Part shown: one piece after another, positions 48,974 through 59,725 of the stretch
Layout of the letters: every line of letters begins with the position of its first letter
How positions within the stretch are numbered: the stretch's first letter is position 1
Assembly: GCA_025084515.1 (NCBI GenBank)
Contig: JAJAGP010001326.1
Coordinates: 140,873-204,872 of the forward strand
DNA: 64,000 bases
Direction: 5' to 3'
From: Ancistrus triradiatus
Taxonomy: Eukaryota > Chordata > Actinopteri > Siluriformes > Loricariidae
Translations under genes and position numbers: made by a program
The notes under the pieces: model-generated
Seen by the model: the letters and a program-made list of their open reading frames with translations, nothing else
Told to the model about the DNA's origin: nothing
Database searches by the model: none

Positions 48974-49379
48974 GTATGTTTTTTATTAGTTGGGTAGAGC
49001 GAGAGAGAGAGGAGTTGTGAGTGTGCGTGTGAATAAGGGATTGAATAAGAGAAGAAATGCATTTGATTGAAGAAGTCAAGTATCCTGAGGGGATTGATAG
49101 TTGTTGTAGATAAACTACATATTTTGAAACACACGTACATAAGTACAATTACCTTATCCATGCATTCCACGCAGACGTGTAGAAATTGTAACACAGATTA
49201 AGGAATCGAAATATACAGTATACTAATCTACTAATTTAAATATACTATATTAGATGTAGCTGTTTGGAAAATAGCATAGCATAACTCACTGCAAAGAGTT
49301 TAAAACCTATGGCATTAGCAGCATCTTGCTCAAAGCAGCTGGTTCCTCTCTTTTTATTACCATGTTTGTTGTCTTGTTT

Positions 49380-49422
49380 CCTGGAAAAGGCATCTGCTAA
49401 ATGCTATGAATGTAAATGTAAG
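49380..49422 (+). repeat. SINE tail fragment
   Basis: AAGGCATCTGCTAAATGCTATGAATGTAAATG matches the 3' tail of the SINEs above. No head is present. Confidence 0.6.
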
Positions 49423-49966
49423 CTAATGCTCCAATATTGCGCTCTCTGATGGTTACAGGTTGAAATAATCAGTCACTTGGTTACCAAAGCGAGTGGAACT
49501 GCGTACTGAGTGCAAATAAGTGGTAAATCTTTGTGTTATGAAAGCAGGATTGTGAGTGTGCACTGTAGCCAAAATAAGGCAGCGAGTCTGTTTTTGTTTC
49601 TCAGGCTTGGGAAGTGGACGCAGTCCTAAAGCCAAAGACAGAGAGTAAACAGGCAGACAATAGAACAGTCCCTGTTCCCACAGTGACCCCCCAAGAACCC
49701 CTATATTTGTCCTGGAAATGAAGGGGGTTAACATGGCGTAAAGGCCACTGAAGCAGAATTTAGTGCCACTTACAAAGGAAGCAAAAGTGTTCACACAAGC
49801 GCAGCGTGGACAGCAGTGTAAACCAATGTCAAAACTTATTTGCCAGTAATTAAACCAACCAGGCGCAGGACCTTTGTGTTTAGAATGCAGTACTGACATT
49901 TTTCCATGTACTGTCAGTGTTATTGCACAGTAAGCACACTCTTGCATTTTTCTTTCTCTGTCTCAG

Positions 49967-50110
49967 GTGGTGGTACCCACACGAGTTGGCCAAATGTATG
50001 TGTATGACACAGGGAAGACAGAGCAGGACGAGTATGATGTCCCCCGACACCTGCCTACCTCCCAAGATATCTATGACGTGCCACCTGCTCGTGGCCAATA
50101 CAACCAACAG
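49967..50110 (+). CDS. bcar1: bcar1 coding exon 3: substrate-domain cassette
   Basis: 48 codons (residues 211-258), acceptor CTGTCTCAG and donor CAG|GTAAAA, phase 0 on both sides. It opens with VVVPTRVGQ, conserved with mammalian BCAR1, and carries two YDVP motifs, Y233 (DEYDVPRH) and Y246 (IYDVPPAR). In p130Cas such tyrosines are phosphorylated by Src-family kinases and bind Crk SH2 domains (established knowledge). Confidence 0.96.
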
Positions 50111-50719
50111 GTAAAAAGTAGTGCTTTTCCATATGAGTATCGTATAACTCATTAAATACTGAGCATGCAGCAGTAAAGAAAAAGAGGAACAACACTGTTG
50201 CCAGGTTCTGCCTTTATGTTTTATACATGTGAATTCTAAATGTTTATTTGGCTCCTGACAGAATTCTGCCCTTTCTGTCAGGCTTATAGGCAGAATAAAC
50301 AGATAAACTAATTAACAGCTGGACTCTGCTGTTGTCATGCATTTCTAACTGATTTGTAATGTTGATTGGTTTGGCAACTGATGACAGTTCTGTAACATGA
50401 CACTAAGTTTATGAATACTTACAGTAAGGGTGTGGCAATTCAAGTATCATAAGGATACATGAAATGTATCCGGGGTCAAATAACGAAGTTACTATTTAAG
50501 AGATACTTAATATTGATATATGCATTTTCCCTGTACATTAGCAAACAATGTTGAAAGCTAATTACAAAGCTGATTACAAAATGCCAGAAGTGCATTTTAG
50601 AATGCAACTTAGTATCTAATGATTCCAAATCAGTGTAGATACGGTGAGGGCAAAAGGTCTTTGAGACCACTAGTGAAAATGCTATTATTTAATAATAATA
50701 ATAGTTGAATTTAATACAA

Positions 50720-51055
50720 GGGGTGGCACGGTGGTGCAGTAAGCATGGTCGTCTCAGAGCTCCAGCGTCCCTGGGTCGATCACGACCTCAGACTCCGCCT
50801 GTGTCCTCTCCGTATGTCCTCTCCGTGTCCACATGGGTTTACTCTGGGTGCCCCGGTTTCATTACACATTCTAAGGACGTGTTGCGTTTGGTGATTTGGT
50901 ATTTCTAAAGTGCCATAAGTGTGGGACTTTATGTGTTCTATGATGGATTGGTGTCCTGTCTAGGATTGTTCCTGCCTTGTGCCCTGTGCTACCAGATAGG
51001 CACCAGCTATCCTGCGACCCTGATCAGAATTAAGCGGATAAGAAAATGAAAAAAA
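50720..51055 (+). mobile_element. tRNA-derived SINE (GGTGGCACGGTGG head)
   Basis: Head GGGTGGCACGGTGGTGCAGT, box B GGGTCGATCAC (50773-50783), a CTCCGTGTCCACATGGGTTT body and a GATCAGAATTAAGCGGATAA tail ending in an A-rich stretch. It differs from the TAGCCTAGTGG SINE family in this window. It interrupts a Tc1-like remnant. Confidence 0.8.
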
Positions 51056-51749
51056 TTATTTAATAGTCTGTTTCATTACAAATCATTTAACTAGCGCAAA
51101 AAAATTGCTTTCTTCTTTGTTTAATTTATTTAAGGTCAATCTTCAGCTTCAATGGCCATTCAATGACGGACACAAGGTTACATCAACACTCAAGGTTCTA
51201 TCGAAACCAGTCATATATACACTTAGATGGGGGTCAGTTTAGTGTAATTAATTAACCTAATGCATGTCTTTGGAATATGGGAGACACGGGGAGGACATGC
51301 CAACTCCACTCCAGAACCCAGACCGCTCTACCTTGAGCCAGTGTGCCACCACAATAATTTGAGTAAAATGATGAATCTTTGACAAAAATAATAGATTAAA
51401 GAACTTTATTAGCATGCACTCTACAAGCAAGTGCAAAATATGATGATCCATGTTGTCCCAGCATGGTTTGGTCTTCAAGTAGTTGTTGCAAAGCTTTGAA
51501 GTGTGTTTTGGGTCATTATCCTGCTCCGGTATGAATCCTTCTCGACAAAGATCAGCATGTTTGCTTGTGGCCTCTGATTTTTGGTCCCCTCTGTATGCTG
51601 CAGCTTTATGTGATCAATTCAACTTGATTTATGTGGCCTAGCAGGTTGGACAGCACAACCTATTGTACTTTCCAGTAAGTCAGTGATGGGAGTAAAACCA
51701 AGTGACCTCAGAGACAACAAACATTGTACAAAGTATCCACAAGATCTTT

Positions 51750-51946
51750 ACATTTGCATTTACAGCATTTAGCAGACGCCCTTATCCAGAGCGACTTACA
51801 ATTGGTACAGTCTTACAATCCAAGCAATTGTGGGTTAAGGGTCTTGCTCAAGGACCCAACAGTGGCAGCTTGGCAGAGGTGGGATTTGAACCATTGACCT
51901 TGTGGTCCATAGTCCAGTACCTTACCCACTAGGCTACCACAGTCCC
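51750..51946 (-). mobile_element. tRNA-derived SINE (TAGCCTAGTGG family), antisense
   Basis: On the - strand: box A GTAGCCTAGTGG (51926-51937), box B GGTTCAAATCCC (51881-51892), the body, and the tail GTCGCTCTGGATAAGGGCGT, then TGCTAAATGCTGTAAATG. It is the best-preserved copy in the window. Confidence 0.87.
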
Positions 51947-52639
51947 TTTAAAGGTAAACATATGCAAACATATAAATTTGTATAAAAACTTACTGATGTC
52001 CTGATGTCTGAGTATTATTTATAAAATGTCACTTAATATTGAAGTCATCTCAAATGAGTAATCATGTTTGACCTAGTGCTATAACATACCAAATGTCAGT
52101 TGAACAGCTCTGGCAATCATATTGTCTTTGGCAATTTCTACTGTAGTCGACTAGGAAACCAAAATATTCCCAAAGATACAACCTGAAGGATACGGAAGGG
52201 TCCTCTAGCTTTGGCTTTGTGGTCGACATACTTGAGCATGTGCTAATTCAGTTGCCAGTAGTACTCTATTAATATCTGTCCCAATCTTCCTGCCCTGTAA
52301 GAGTATTTGATGTCATAACTGTGATTGACACATGAGAGCGTGTGTGTGTGCAGGTAGTAAATGGCTCTTCTCCTCTGTTAGCTCAGAAGTTCTACCAGGC
52401 ATCATTTGTCTACGTAGTGTTTCCTTTCTCATTAATGTTTGATGTGCTAGAATGATTTAATCTGTCTTGCTTGCCGTTCAATCACTTGCTCATCTTTTTT
52501 TCTCGTATTTGAGCTCTCTCTATTGTCAAAATCATGTCAGATTGTAGATTGTACATCTATTTTTGGAGGAAGGGCATACATTACTCACAGGGGAAGCAGA
52601 TATTTCAGTGTCTGTAGGCAACTGACAAAGAAGGTCAAC

Positions 52640-52641
<2 letters not shown>

Positions 52642-52684
<43 letters not shown>
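52642..52684. repeat. (GT)n microsatellite in intron 3
   Basis: About 21 uninterrupted GT units. Confidence 0.95.
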
Positions 52685-52685
<1 letters not shown>

Positions 52686-53012
52686 TGATTTTACTTGCAA
52701 AATGTGTAAAGAAATTGTCCCTGAACTATAGTGTATGGCCAAATGGAAATGGATGTGTTTGTGTCTGAGCTTCAAATGGCGGTCAGTAAAACCCAGAAGA
52801 GTGTACATAACATTGCATCATATGCAAACACGCTCACACCCTTAAAGTGGAGTGAAGTAAAGGGCACTATGATTTTGTCCACAACAGTGACAATATGACT
52901 TAAAATTATACAGTGTAAAAAGGGAGCGGCAAAGACGCACTGAGCACCTTTAAAACTGCCCACATAAAGAATGCACAGCTTGTTTATTTATAAATTTTAC
53001 TATATATTACAG

Positions 53013-53123
53013 GTCTACGATACCCCTCCCATGGCAGTGAAAGGCCCAACCAGCAGAGATGTTCAGGAAATCTATGACACTCCTCCAAGTGTGGACAAGA
53101 ACCAGCTACTTTCACAACAAACG
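53013..53123 (+). CDS. bcar1: bcar1 coding exon 4: substrate-domain cassette
   Basis: 37 codons (residues 259-295), donor ACG|GTAAGA, phase 0 on both sides. It contributes two YDTP motifs, Y260 (VYDTPPMAVKG) and Y279 (EIYDTPPSVD). VYDTPPMAVKGP is conserved with mammalian BCAR1. As in exon 3, the exon consists almost only of Crk-docking motif plus spacer. Confidence 0.96.
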
Positions 53124-53882
53124 GTAAGAGAGAGCATGTGGTGGACATGTTAGGAAATTGTGGGGTTTTGTGTTTTAGGGTATCAGTGCACCTTTTTAAA
53201 TAGCACACACAGTGGGGAAAATTGGCTGTGAGCCAGTCAGTGTTGGGGAAGTGGAAGTTCCTCAAAAAAGTAACTAGTTACTTCTTTAAAAATGTAACTT
53301 CTTGTAAAGAGTATTCCCATTACTCATTACTTTACTTTTAAGTTATTCCCTAAAATCCATATTAATCTGTACCAAATATAAAGTACAGGGATAACAGTCA
53401 GTAGTATTTTAAATGTATTTTTATGTTCACATTCATCTTCAAATTCAAATCATTGTTGAGTCCCAAATCTCTTCATTTTACATGATCCCATTACTCTATA
53501 ATGAGAAAAATTTGCTGCACATGATGATTGTGCCCTCTGGTGTTGAAAGAACACAACAACGTTAATAGATGTGCATACAGAAAACACACCTGATATATCC
53601 ATTACATCATGACCTTGACACCATGCACATCTGACATTTTTGGACCACAATGCATCATTGTACCCCTATTCAATACAGGGAAGAAGTCACCCCCAGCCCC
53701 CAACACTGGACCCAGGTTTTGATCTTAGCTGATGACTGGAAATGGAAATGTAACTTTAGTGGGTTGTTATCGCTTTAGCCTAAATGTAATGTAACTGTTT
53801 GCTTTGACTTTTAGGAGACAAACATTGAAAGTCTTAAAAAATATGGCTTATTTTAAATGTAACTTTTGGTACTCCATTCTAG
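53124..53882 (+). other. bcar1: bcar1 intron 4 (759 bp)
   Basis: Donor GTAAGAGAG, acceptor CATTCTAG ending 53882. Nearly two thirds of it is the MITE at 53238-53708. A second acceptor-like site (CTTTGACTTTTAG, ending 53814) would add 68 nt and break the frame. Confidence 0.88.
53238..53708. mobile_element. 471-bp hAT-like MITE with perfect 11-bp inverted ends
   Basis: CAGTGTTGGGG (53238-53248) is perfectly inverted as CCCCAACACTG (53698-53708). The flanking 8-mers GAGCCAGT and GACCCAGG agree at 6 of 8 positions, suggesting an aged 8-bp target duplication. The interior is non-coding and shared with the fragment at 21658. It ends 174 nt before exon 5. Confidence 0.78.
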
Positions 53883-55037
53883 GTGTATGACTTCCCCGCT
53901 TCGGTCAGTAAGGACATCCCAGATGGTCTCATCAAGGAGGAGACATATGATGTCCCTCCCCACTTCGCCAAAATGAAGAATCCAAATGCAGCAAATCCAG
54001 AACCGCCAATTCCTGAAGATGTTTATGATGTGCCACCGCCTCCCCTAGCCGGCAAACGGCAGGTTGAGGGACAAGAAATCTATGACATCCCCAGTAGCCA
54101 GCACCAAGGTGATGTCTATGACATCCCACGGGAGCGGCCCCCGGTCACAGAGGAGTCTGGTGACTATGTCTATGACGTGCCACCACAGGTGGTACGTGAT
54201 GCAGCAGGCGCCACCACTGAGGAACTTACGGTCAGTTTTAAGCGCCTATCAGCCTCAAGCACAGGCAGTACACGCAGCAACCTTTCCACCTCATCACTGG
54301 ACACGGTACCAGTGCGGGACAGCACAGTGCCAGGCCGTCTGCTTCCGCTAGACCTTGATCAAGCCATGGAGCGGTTGTCACGCCTACAGCAAGCAGTGGA
54401 GTCTTCGGCCTCACAGCTAATGTCCTTTGTCAGTGGTGACTGGCGCAGCCCTGCACAGATGGACGCCAACCTTCCCTCCATTCGTCGGGCATCTGACCGC
54501 CTAAGAGCTTCAGTAAGAGAGCTGCTTGAGTTTGCTCGTGGTGCTGTGGCCAATGCCTCTCAGGCCACTGATCGTACACTGCAGGCCAAGCTCAGCAAGC
54601 AGGTGCAGAAGATGGATGAGACCTTCCAGGTCCTGCTTAAACACAGTCAGGCGCTGGACGCCCTGGGCTGGACACCTGCTGCACTCACTGTTTCCACTGC
54701 CAACAACGCAGGAGACGACCTGGACCGGCTGGTCATGTGTGCCCGTGCTGTGCCTGATGACACCAAGCAGCTGGCGTCCTTCCTGCATGGCAATGCTACA
54801 CTGCTCTTCCGACGGACGAACAGACAGCAGCAGCATGGCTCAGACTCGCTGGGACAACTGACCAGCAGCAACTGCAATTTGTCTCCCTTTCAGATAGGCA
54901 CACCTGACAGGACCAATATTCAATCCCGGCCCTTGCCCTCACCACCCAAGTTCACAGCTGAGGAGGAAACTCCTGAGAGGCCTTATGAGACCACAGAAGA
55001 GGGCTGGATGGAGGACTATGACTACGTACACTTACAG
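53883..55037 (+). CDS. bcar1: bcar1 coding exon 5: substrate, serine-rich and Src-binding regions
   Basis: 385 codons (residues 296-680), acceptor TTCTAG and donor CAG|GTACAG, phase 0. Six more YxxP motifs: Y297 (YDFP), Y317, Y343 and Y392 (YDVP), Y362 and Y374 (YDIP). The serine-rich segment starts at KRLSASSTGSTRS (415) and leads into a four-helix bundle (about 450-607) with QAMERLSRLQQAVESS, VRELLEFARGAVANAS and AVPDDTKQLASFLHGNA. In p130Cas this bundle is a protein-interaction module (14-3-3 binding is reported for the serine-rich region). The exon ends with RPLPSPPKF (644-652), the Src SH3 ligand, and EDYDYVHLQ with YDYV at 674-677, the Src SH2 site. It is one uninterrupted frame. Confidence 0.97.
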
Positions 55038-57621
55038 GTACAGGAGCAAATAAAAGTGCATTTAAAAATACCTTTTTACTGTTTTGTTTTTTTACAGTGA
55101 ATAAAAACTATAAACTATTGCAAGAAAAGTGCCAAACCATACATGCTTACATGTACATGACAGAAACCAATAGCAATACAGTATTTTTTGTGGTACTATT
55201 CCTACTGTTATCAGGTGTGTGGGAAGGAAGTGGCGGGGGCGCACACACACACAGACACACACACACAGGGTCCAATCTAAAATGGCCTGAATACTATCTT
55301 CGTACCAACAAACCCATTAACTTTATCCTGCCTGCTACAAACACTGCACATCGGTGCTACCAATGAACCCATGTCTTCCCTTGTACTATTATAAGGTACC
55401 AAACATAGTCTTGTGTTTCAGAGTGATGCTCAATGATTATCTTTTGGGGGATGATATATCCAGCCTGTCCTTTTGTTTCTGCATATTTTGTTTATCGCTT
55501 ATTGATTCCGGTTCTTAACGATTCCAAGTTTCCAAAATGGTTAAAAAATGTTAAAAAAAATTATTATACATTACATACAACTTCAAAAGTAATAAGTTTT
55601 ATGTTACATTTTTTTCCTTCCCAATTAAACCTATTATAAGCAAAAAGCTTAACATGGCTTAAAGTGCTAAATCAGTGACCTAGAAACAACAAACCTCTCT
55701 CAATTACTACTGATCATCAGTAATATCTCCTGCTCAAGCGATTAACATGTGATCCAAAGAGAAAGTAATCATTTTCACATGAAGCGTTTTACTACAGCTT
55801 AGGTTTAAATAGGGGGAAAAAATGACTACTTTCCCTTTGGACCACATGTTCATCATTTCAGCAGTGGACATTACTTATGACCAGTAGTAATTAAGAGAAG
55901 TTTAGTGTTCTTAGGTCATTATTTCAGAACATTAAACCACATTAAGCTTTGTTCACATTAAGCGTTAGACTCTCCCGGCTAATGCAGCATTTAGGCTAAC
56001 AGACCACAGACAGTTGAACACTGTACACTGCTGAAGCTTAGTGTCATGCGGGTGCTTTACATGTTTTTCCACATCTGAGGAGCAGCCTCCTTTGCAACAG
56101 ATTACCTTTCCAAACATACTGCATGTATCCTATCATTTTCTCTCAAATCGGAGCCAAACTCTTGAGCGTCCAACTTCCGCTAATGCTCTTGCGGAGTGTA
56201 TCAAAGTAAAAAAAAAAAACACGTGATGACATACGTGATTACATGACGCAACGTTCCTGGCAGATGGGCTTCTCCATCGAAGCCATGTATTTGAAGCATT
56301 ATAAAATGCCCAGCCATAAATGAGTGTGGGCATCTCTGATTTAGAGGCATTAGCAGGAGCGTCCTTGACTGGCCAAACTATTTCAGTTAATCTAGTTCAA
56401 TTCATATTTTTCCTCCACAAGTATTTATTCATTTAATACATTAAACTATATAATTGACACAACCCTACACATGTTATATGTCATGTTATCCCACTGTGTT
56501 CACCTTGTTTATGTTTTCATCATTATTTTTTAAATTACTTCTCATTGAATTACTTCCCTGGCTACTTTCCACACTGATGACTGTAATCCTTGGTTTGCTG
56601 ACAACCAGGAATTAAACTGTTTTTAACCTTGGTAGTTCATGCTCATACTGTGTGTGATTATTTGTTGTTTATCACTTAAAAGGCAAAATTTGTTTTCCAT
56701 AGACTTCCGTCAAAACACAATCGCTGTTCCCTGTTTTGGCTACACACATGCAGTCATATTTGGGCAAATAATCATTTTAACTATCATCAAGAGAAAACAG
56801 TTGAGTCACTCAGAAATGTGTAGCGTTTGCACATAAATTAGTTTTGATTGCCATTTGCATTGTCTTTAGCTTATTACAGACTGCAGGTAAATGAGAGCAG
56901 TTAAACGAATATTAAAAGAAATAATATTGCAATTTATATGATTTCAATTTATATTAAAATGATACTGATTATAATATTTAGTCAAAGTCACATAGTTTTT
57001 TTTCAATTCACAGTACAGTGGCATGCTGCAGAACTATGTTCCATAGACTTAAATTAAAGCCGTAAACCCAGGATGCAGGTGGTATCTCACATGGCTGCAC
57101 TGCTGTCACAGTGAGCAATGGGTTTCACGCCTCCTTCATGTAGGCTCAGAACCTAATCCTTTAGTTTAGCACTTTAGGTGTCATCATCAATCACCACTAA
57201 ATGTGTGCTGGCCTGTTTTCCCTTTATAACCCTTATACATCTTGTGCTATTCCAGAGGCATGGCTGTGCTGTGTGGTACTGTCAAGAACTGTGCAGACTG
57301 TTCGCAATTGCCATTAAGGTTTACTCAGTCTTTAGATATTTACTGAATACTGACGAAGAGCGGTTTGGATAAGGGTTAGCTGGCATTGTACATAAAATGG
57401 ACCGCTGAAAGTCGTTGTGCTTTACACACACTGCCTCCTATTGACTAAAATAGTAATTACATCGGCACTCATACAGCCAACCTACGTTTCACAAACTATT
57501 GTAGTATTACAGAGGAAAGATGAACGTGAAACTAGACACTGCAGATGGTGATGCTGGAAATTGCTACTCTACGTTTAATTCTTCTCAAATGAAATGTAAA
57601 TGTGACGGTGTTGTCTTTTAG
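55038..57621 (+). other. bcar1: bcar1 intron 5
   Basis: Donor GTACAGG, acceptor TTGTCTTTTAG ending 57621. It contains a short (AC)n-rich patch at about 55240-55268 and otherwise AT-rich sequence with no recognised gene or clear transposon ends. Confidence 0.85.
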
Positions 57622-57702
57622 GGTAAGGAGGAGTTTGAGAAAAACCAGAGACAACTAATGGAGAAAGGCAGACACAACAAGGCACAGCTTGAGCAACAAC
57701 AG
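57622..57702 (+). CDS. bcar1: bcar1 coding exon 6: linker to the C-terminal domain
   Basis: 27 codons (residues 681-707), donor CAG|GTCAGT, phase 0 on both sides. GKEEFEKNQRQLMEKG follows the mammalian BCAR1 linker closely, and the Gln/Glu/Lys-rich composition predicts a helix running into exon 7. It separates the Src-binding YDYV site from the C-terminal bundle. Confidence 0.95.
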
Positions 57703-57917
57703 GTCAGTCACTGGATGTGTGAGAGAAAATCTGACTATATTTCTTTGTGTCTTATTAAAGATATTACTACCTCCTCTATTATTTTTTAGTACTGAAACAA
57801 TATGTCACTTTTCCTAACATTTAGAGATATCCATGCACAGCCAGAACCGATGAAATATAGTTACCTGTCTTATTAATTGATAAAATCCTGATCTTTCTTT
57901 CTTTTGCACCCGTGCAG
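57703..57917 (+). other. bcar1: bcar1 intron 6 (215 bp)
   Basis: Donor GTCAGTCAC, acceptor TTGCACCCGTGCAG ending 57917. Shortest intron of the gene; nothing else seen in it. Confidence 0.9.
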
Positions 57918-58430
57918 CTTAAGCAGTTTGAGAGGCTGGAACAGGAAGTCAGCAAGCCAATCAATAATGATATTTCGGGCTGGAACCCTCCTCCACAATA
58001 CCCACCACAGTCACGCAGCAAGCTATGCACAGGCGACCGACAGTTGCTGCTATTCTACTCGGAACAGTGCGAGTCCAACATTACTACACTGACCAATGCC
58101 ATCGATGCCTTCTACTCATCCATCAACAATAATCAGCCACCCAAGATCTTCGTCGCCCACAGCAAGTTTGTCATCCTCAGTGCCCACAAGCTGGTTTTCA
58201 TCGGAGATACGGTCTCTCGCCAGGCCAAGTCCCCTGAGGTGCGAAGCAGGGTGGCACAGCACAGCAACACCCTCTGTGAAAAGCTGAAAGACATTGTAAT
58301 TAGTACCAAGACTGCTGCGCTACAGTACCCATCTCCAGATGCAGCGCGGGACATGACTGAGAGGGTATGTGAGCTGTCTGGCTGCACCCAGCAGTTCCGC
58401 ATGGCCCTCAATCACCTCCTCTCCATGTGA
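57918..58430 (+). CDS. bcar1: bcar1 coding exon 7: C-terminal FAT-like domain and stop
   Basis: 170 codons plus TGA at 58428-58430 (residues 708-877). It begins LKQFERLEQEVSKPI and continues with DRQLLLFYSEQCESN, NQPPKIFVAHSKFVILSAHK, LVFIGDTVSRQAKS and ALQYPSPDAARDM. These belong to the conserved Cas-family C-terminal four-helix (FAT-like) domain, which binds NSP-family proteins such as BCAR3 and helps focal-adhesion targeting (established knowledge). The protein ends in HLLSM. Frames at 58096 and 58133 in this exon are shadows. Confidence 0.97.
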   Translation, partial: LKQFERLEQEVSKPINNDISGWNPPPQYPPQSRSKLCTGDRQLLLFYSEQCESNITTLTNAIDAFYSSINNNQPPKIFVAHSKFVILSAHKLVFIGDTVSRQAKSPEVRSRVAQHSNTLCEKLKDIVISTKTAALQYPSPDAARDMTERVCELSGCTQQFRMALNHLLSM

Positions 58431-59725
58431 GAACAAGCATGGGGGCGCATAGACCAACTGGGGCAACAAGTGGAGTTCCACTCCATCTTTTATGGGCATA
58501 TTTGTTCCATGTCCGTGCTGTGTGCTTCTTATGCGCGAAAAGACTGAACACTATCGCAGGACTGTTCTATTGGATGTAAATGAATTGCTGTAAATATCTA
58601 AGTTTCTGTAAGAAGTGAGAACGTATTGGGACAACAAAAATGGATGAACTGTTTCTTTTTTTGAACCACAGAAGAGAGGAAACTGAAAGGTAGTTTTAGC
58701 TATTAACCATTATTATTATTGTAATTATTGCTCAGATGATGATAACTGTCATTATTATTAATGAGATGTTAGAGGGTGTCTAGAATCTCAAAGGTGTATG
58801 TAGAACTACATTGCTGTTTTTCATCAACAATGACTTTTTTAATGAATTTGTTAACATTGGGTGGAGGTTTTGACAGCAGATAATGGTGGGTTCCCTGGGT
58901 GGAAGCAAACCGTGATGGTCAGGTGATTGACAGACTCTGCACAGAGTACTAATTGGGGTTGGTGACCAGTAAATCAGTAAGAGGTGTAACTTGGCAGATT
59001 TTGGTGCGGAAACACCATTCCACTGAAAAAAAGTATTTTTCCTACTTTTAACAGTAGAATGTGATCTGCCAATTCCAACTTCCTACAGTAGAGTATGGGC
59101 ATTCTGCCATTCTCAGCGTACATGTTATTCCTCTCAGGATGCCACTCCTTTTATTTTCAAGACCATGCTGAGGTTTTGACTAGCTGTGCACTATTTCAGA
59201 TCATTCGTAGATTGATAAGGCTTACGTTCCAGGTGCCTGCCAAAGCTGAGGTTCTCCATTTCAGTGCTTCACCCTGCTGGACAGGGTCATCATGGTCAGA
59301 CAGTTTGATGTCGAGTGACTGATCAGAAAAGAGTGTTTATCTGTAGGCACATGCCTAAAAGTTATGTCTGTTGATCCAAATAGGTATCTAAAATGGTAGT
59401 ATATGACGAAAATACAACCTGTTTTTTGTACAAATTGTAGGAAGACAGATACCCAAACAACAATACAGAGCATACAGTATGCCAATGACATGGATATTTC
59501 CAGTACACCAAAGATTATGCAATGCTAAACCACTAGACCCTACATGGTGTACTGCATCACAGTGAAGTGTCATCATTGACATGCGACTCCAATCCATAAA
59601 GCGTATACATGTTTACTGTTAAGTGACTCTTAACTACAGCCAGTGTATTTCACAAGCGAATGAACTACTGATCCTGTAATGCATTTAAATGCCGTGTAAT
59701 AAAATGACTGTGTAGCACACCAAAT
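58431..59725 (+). other. bcar1: bcar1 3' UTR (predicted)
   Basis: Non-coding sequence after the stop, AT-rich with ATTATTATT-type tracts near 58710-58760. The first AATAAA is at 59698, followed by GT-rich sequence, giving a UTR of about 1.3 kb. A longer form ending near ATTAAA at 60550 is possible. Confidence 0.6.
59698..59703 (+). terminator. bcar1: Polyadenylation signal AATAAA for bcar1
   Basis: First canonical hexamer after the stop codon, with CTGTGTAG and ACTGTGTA downstream as a possible GU-rich element. Alternatives lie at 60092 (AATAAA) and 60550 (ATTAAA). Confidence 0.5.

Larger units (their letters stand above)
29405..49966 (+). other. bcar1: bcar1 intron 2 (20.6 kb)
   Basis: Donor GTACGA at 29405, acceptor TTTCTCTGTCTCAG ending 49966. 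This largest intron holds SINEs (29486, 35588), CGGTTCTCG-type elements (29768, 43014, 45145), an hAT element with target duplication (33591), Tc1-like remnants (39522, 43847), a Tigger/pogo-like remnant (48391) and an unidentified coding remnant (38657). The stretches 30570-33590, 34165-35587, 35770-38650, 39930-43010, 44400-48390 and 48975-49966 show nothing I can name beyond microsatellites, a poly-C run at 34083-34097 and a (TTTA)n run near 44917. Confidence 0.85.
50111..53012 (+). other. bcar1: bcar1 intron 3
   Basis: Donor GTAAAAAGT, acceptor TATATATTACAG ending 53012. It contains SINEs at 50720 and 51750, a (GT)n tract at 52642-52684, and Tc1-like debris: TTTGAGACCACTAGTG near 50670 and a TGTTTTGGGTCATTATCCTG segment at about 51507. 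No further gene is seen. Confidence 0.85.
15177..58430 (+). other. bcar1: bcar1 gene (p130Cas adaptor), seven coding exons
   Basis: The gene encodes the Cas-family scaffold that relays integrin, FAK and Src signalling at focal adhesions to Crk-DOCK1 and Rac. Joining the seven exons gives 877 residues, close to the roughly 870 of the human protein. All six introns are GT-AG and phase 0. Domains are SH3 (about 3-66), substrate region with 15 YxxP motifs (about 117-395), serine-rich four-helix bundle (about 415-607), Src SH3 ligand RPLPSPPKF (644-652), Src SH2 site YDYV (674-677), and the C-terminal FAT-like bundle (about 708-877). No stop, frameshift or missing exon is seen, so the gene appears functional. 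Other Cas members (NEDD9, EFS, CASS4) are less likely because the SH3 and C-terminal sequence follow BCAR1 closely. Confidence 0.96.

Noticed and set aside
49453..49947. 164-codon - strand open frame just before exon 3
   Set aside because: Longest antisense frame, but no recognisable domain and it ends only a few bases from the bcar1 exon 3 acceptor tract. Treated as a chance frame.
53815..53882. Alternative 5' extension of bcar1 exon 5
   Set aside because: The acceptor looks usable, but the extra 68 nt is not a multiple of three and would disrupt the reading frame.
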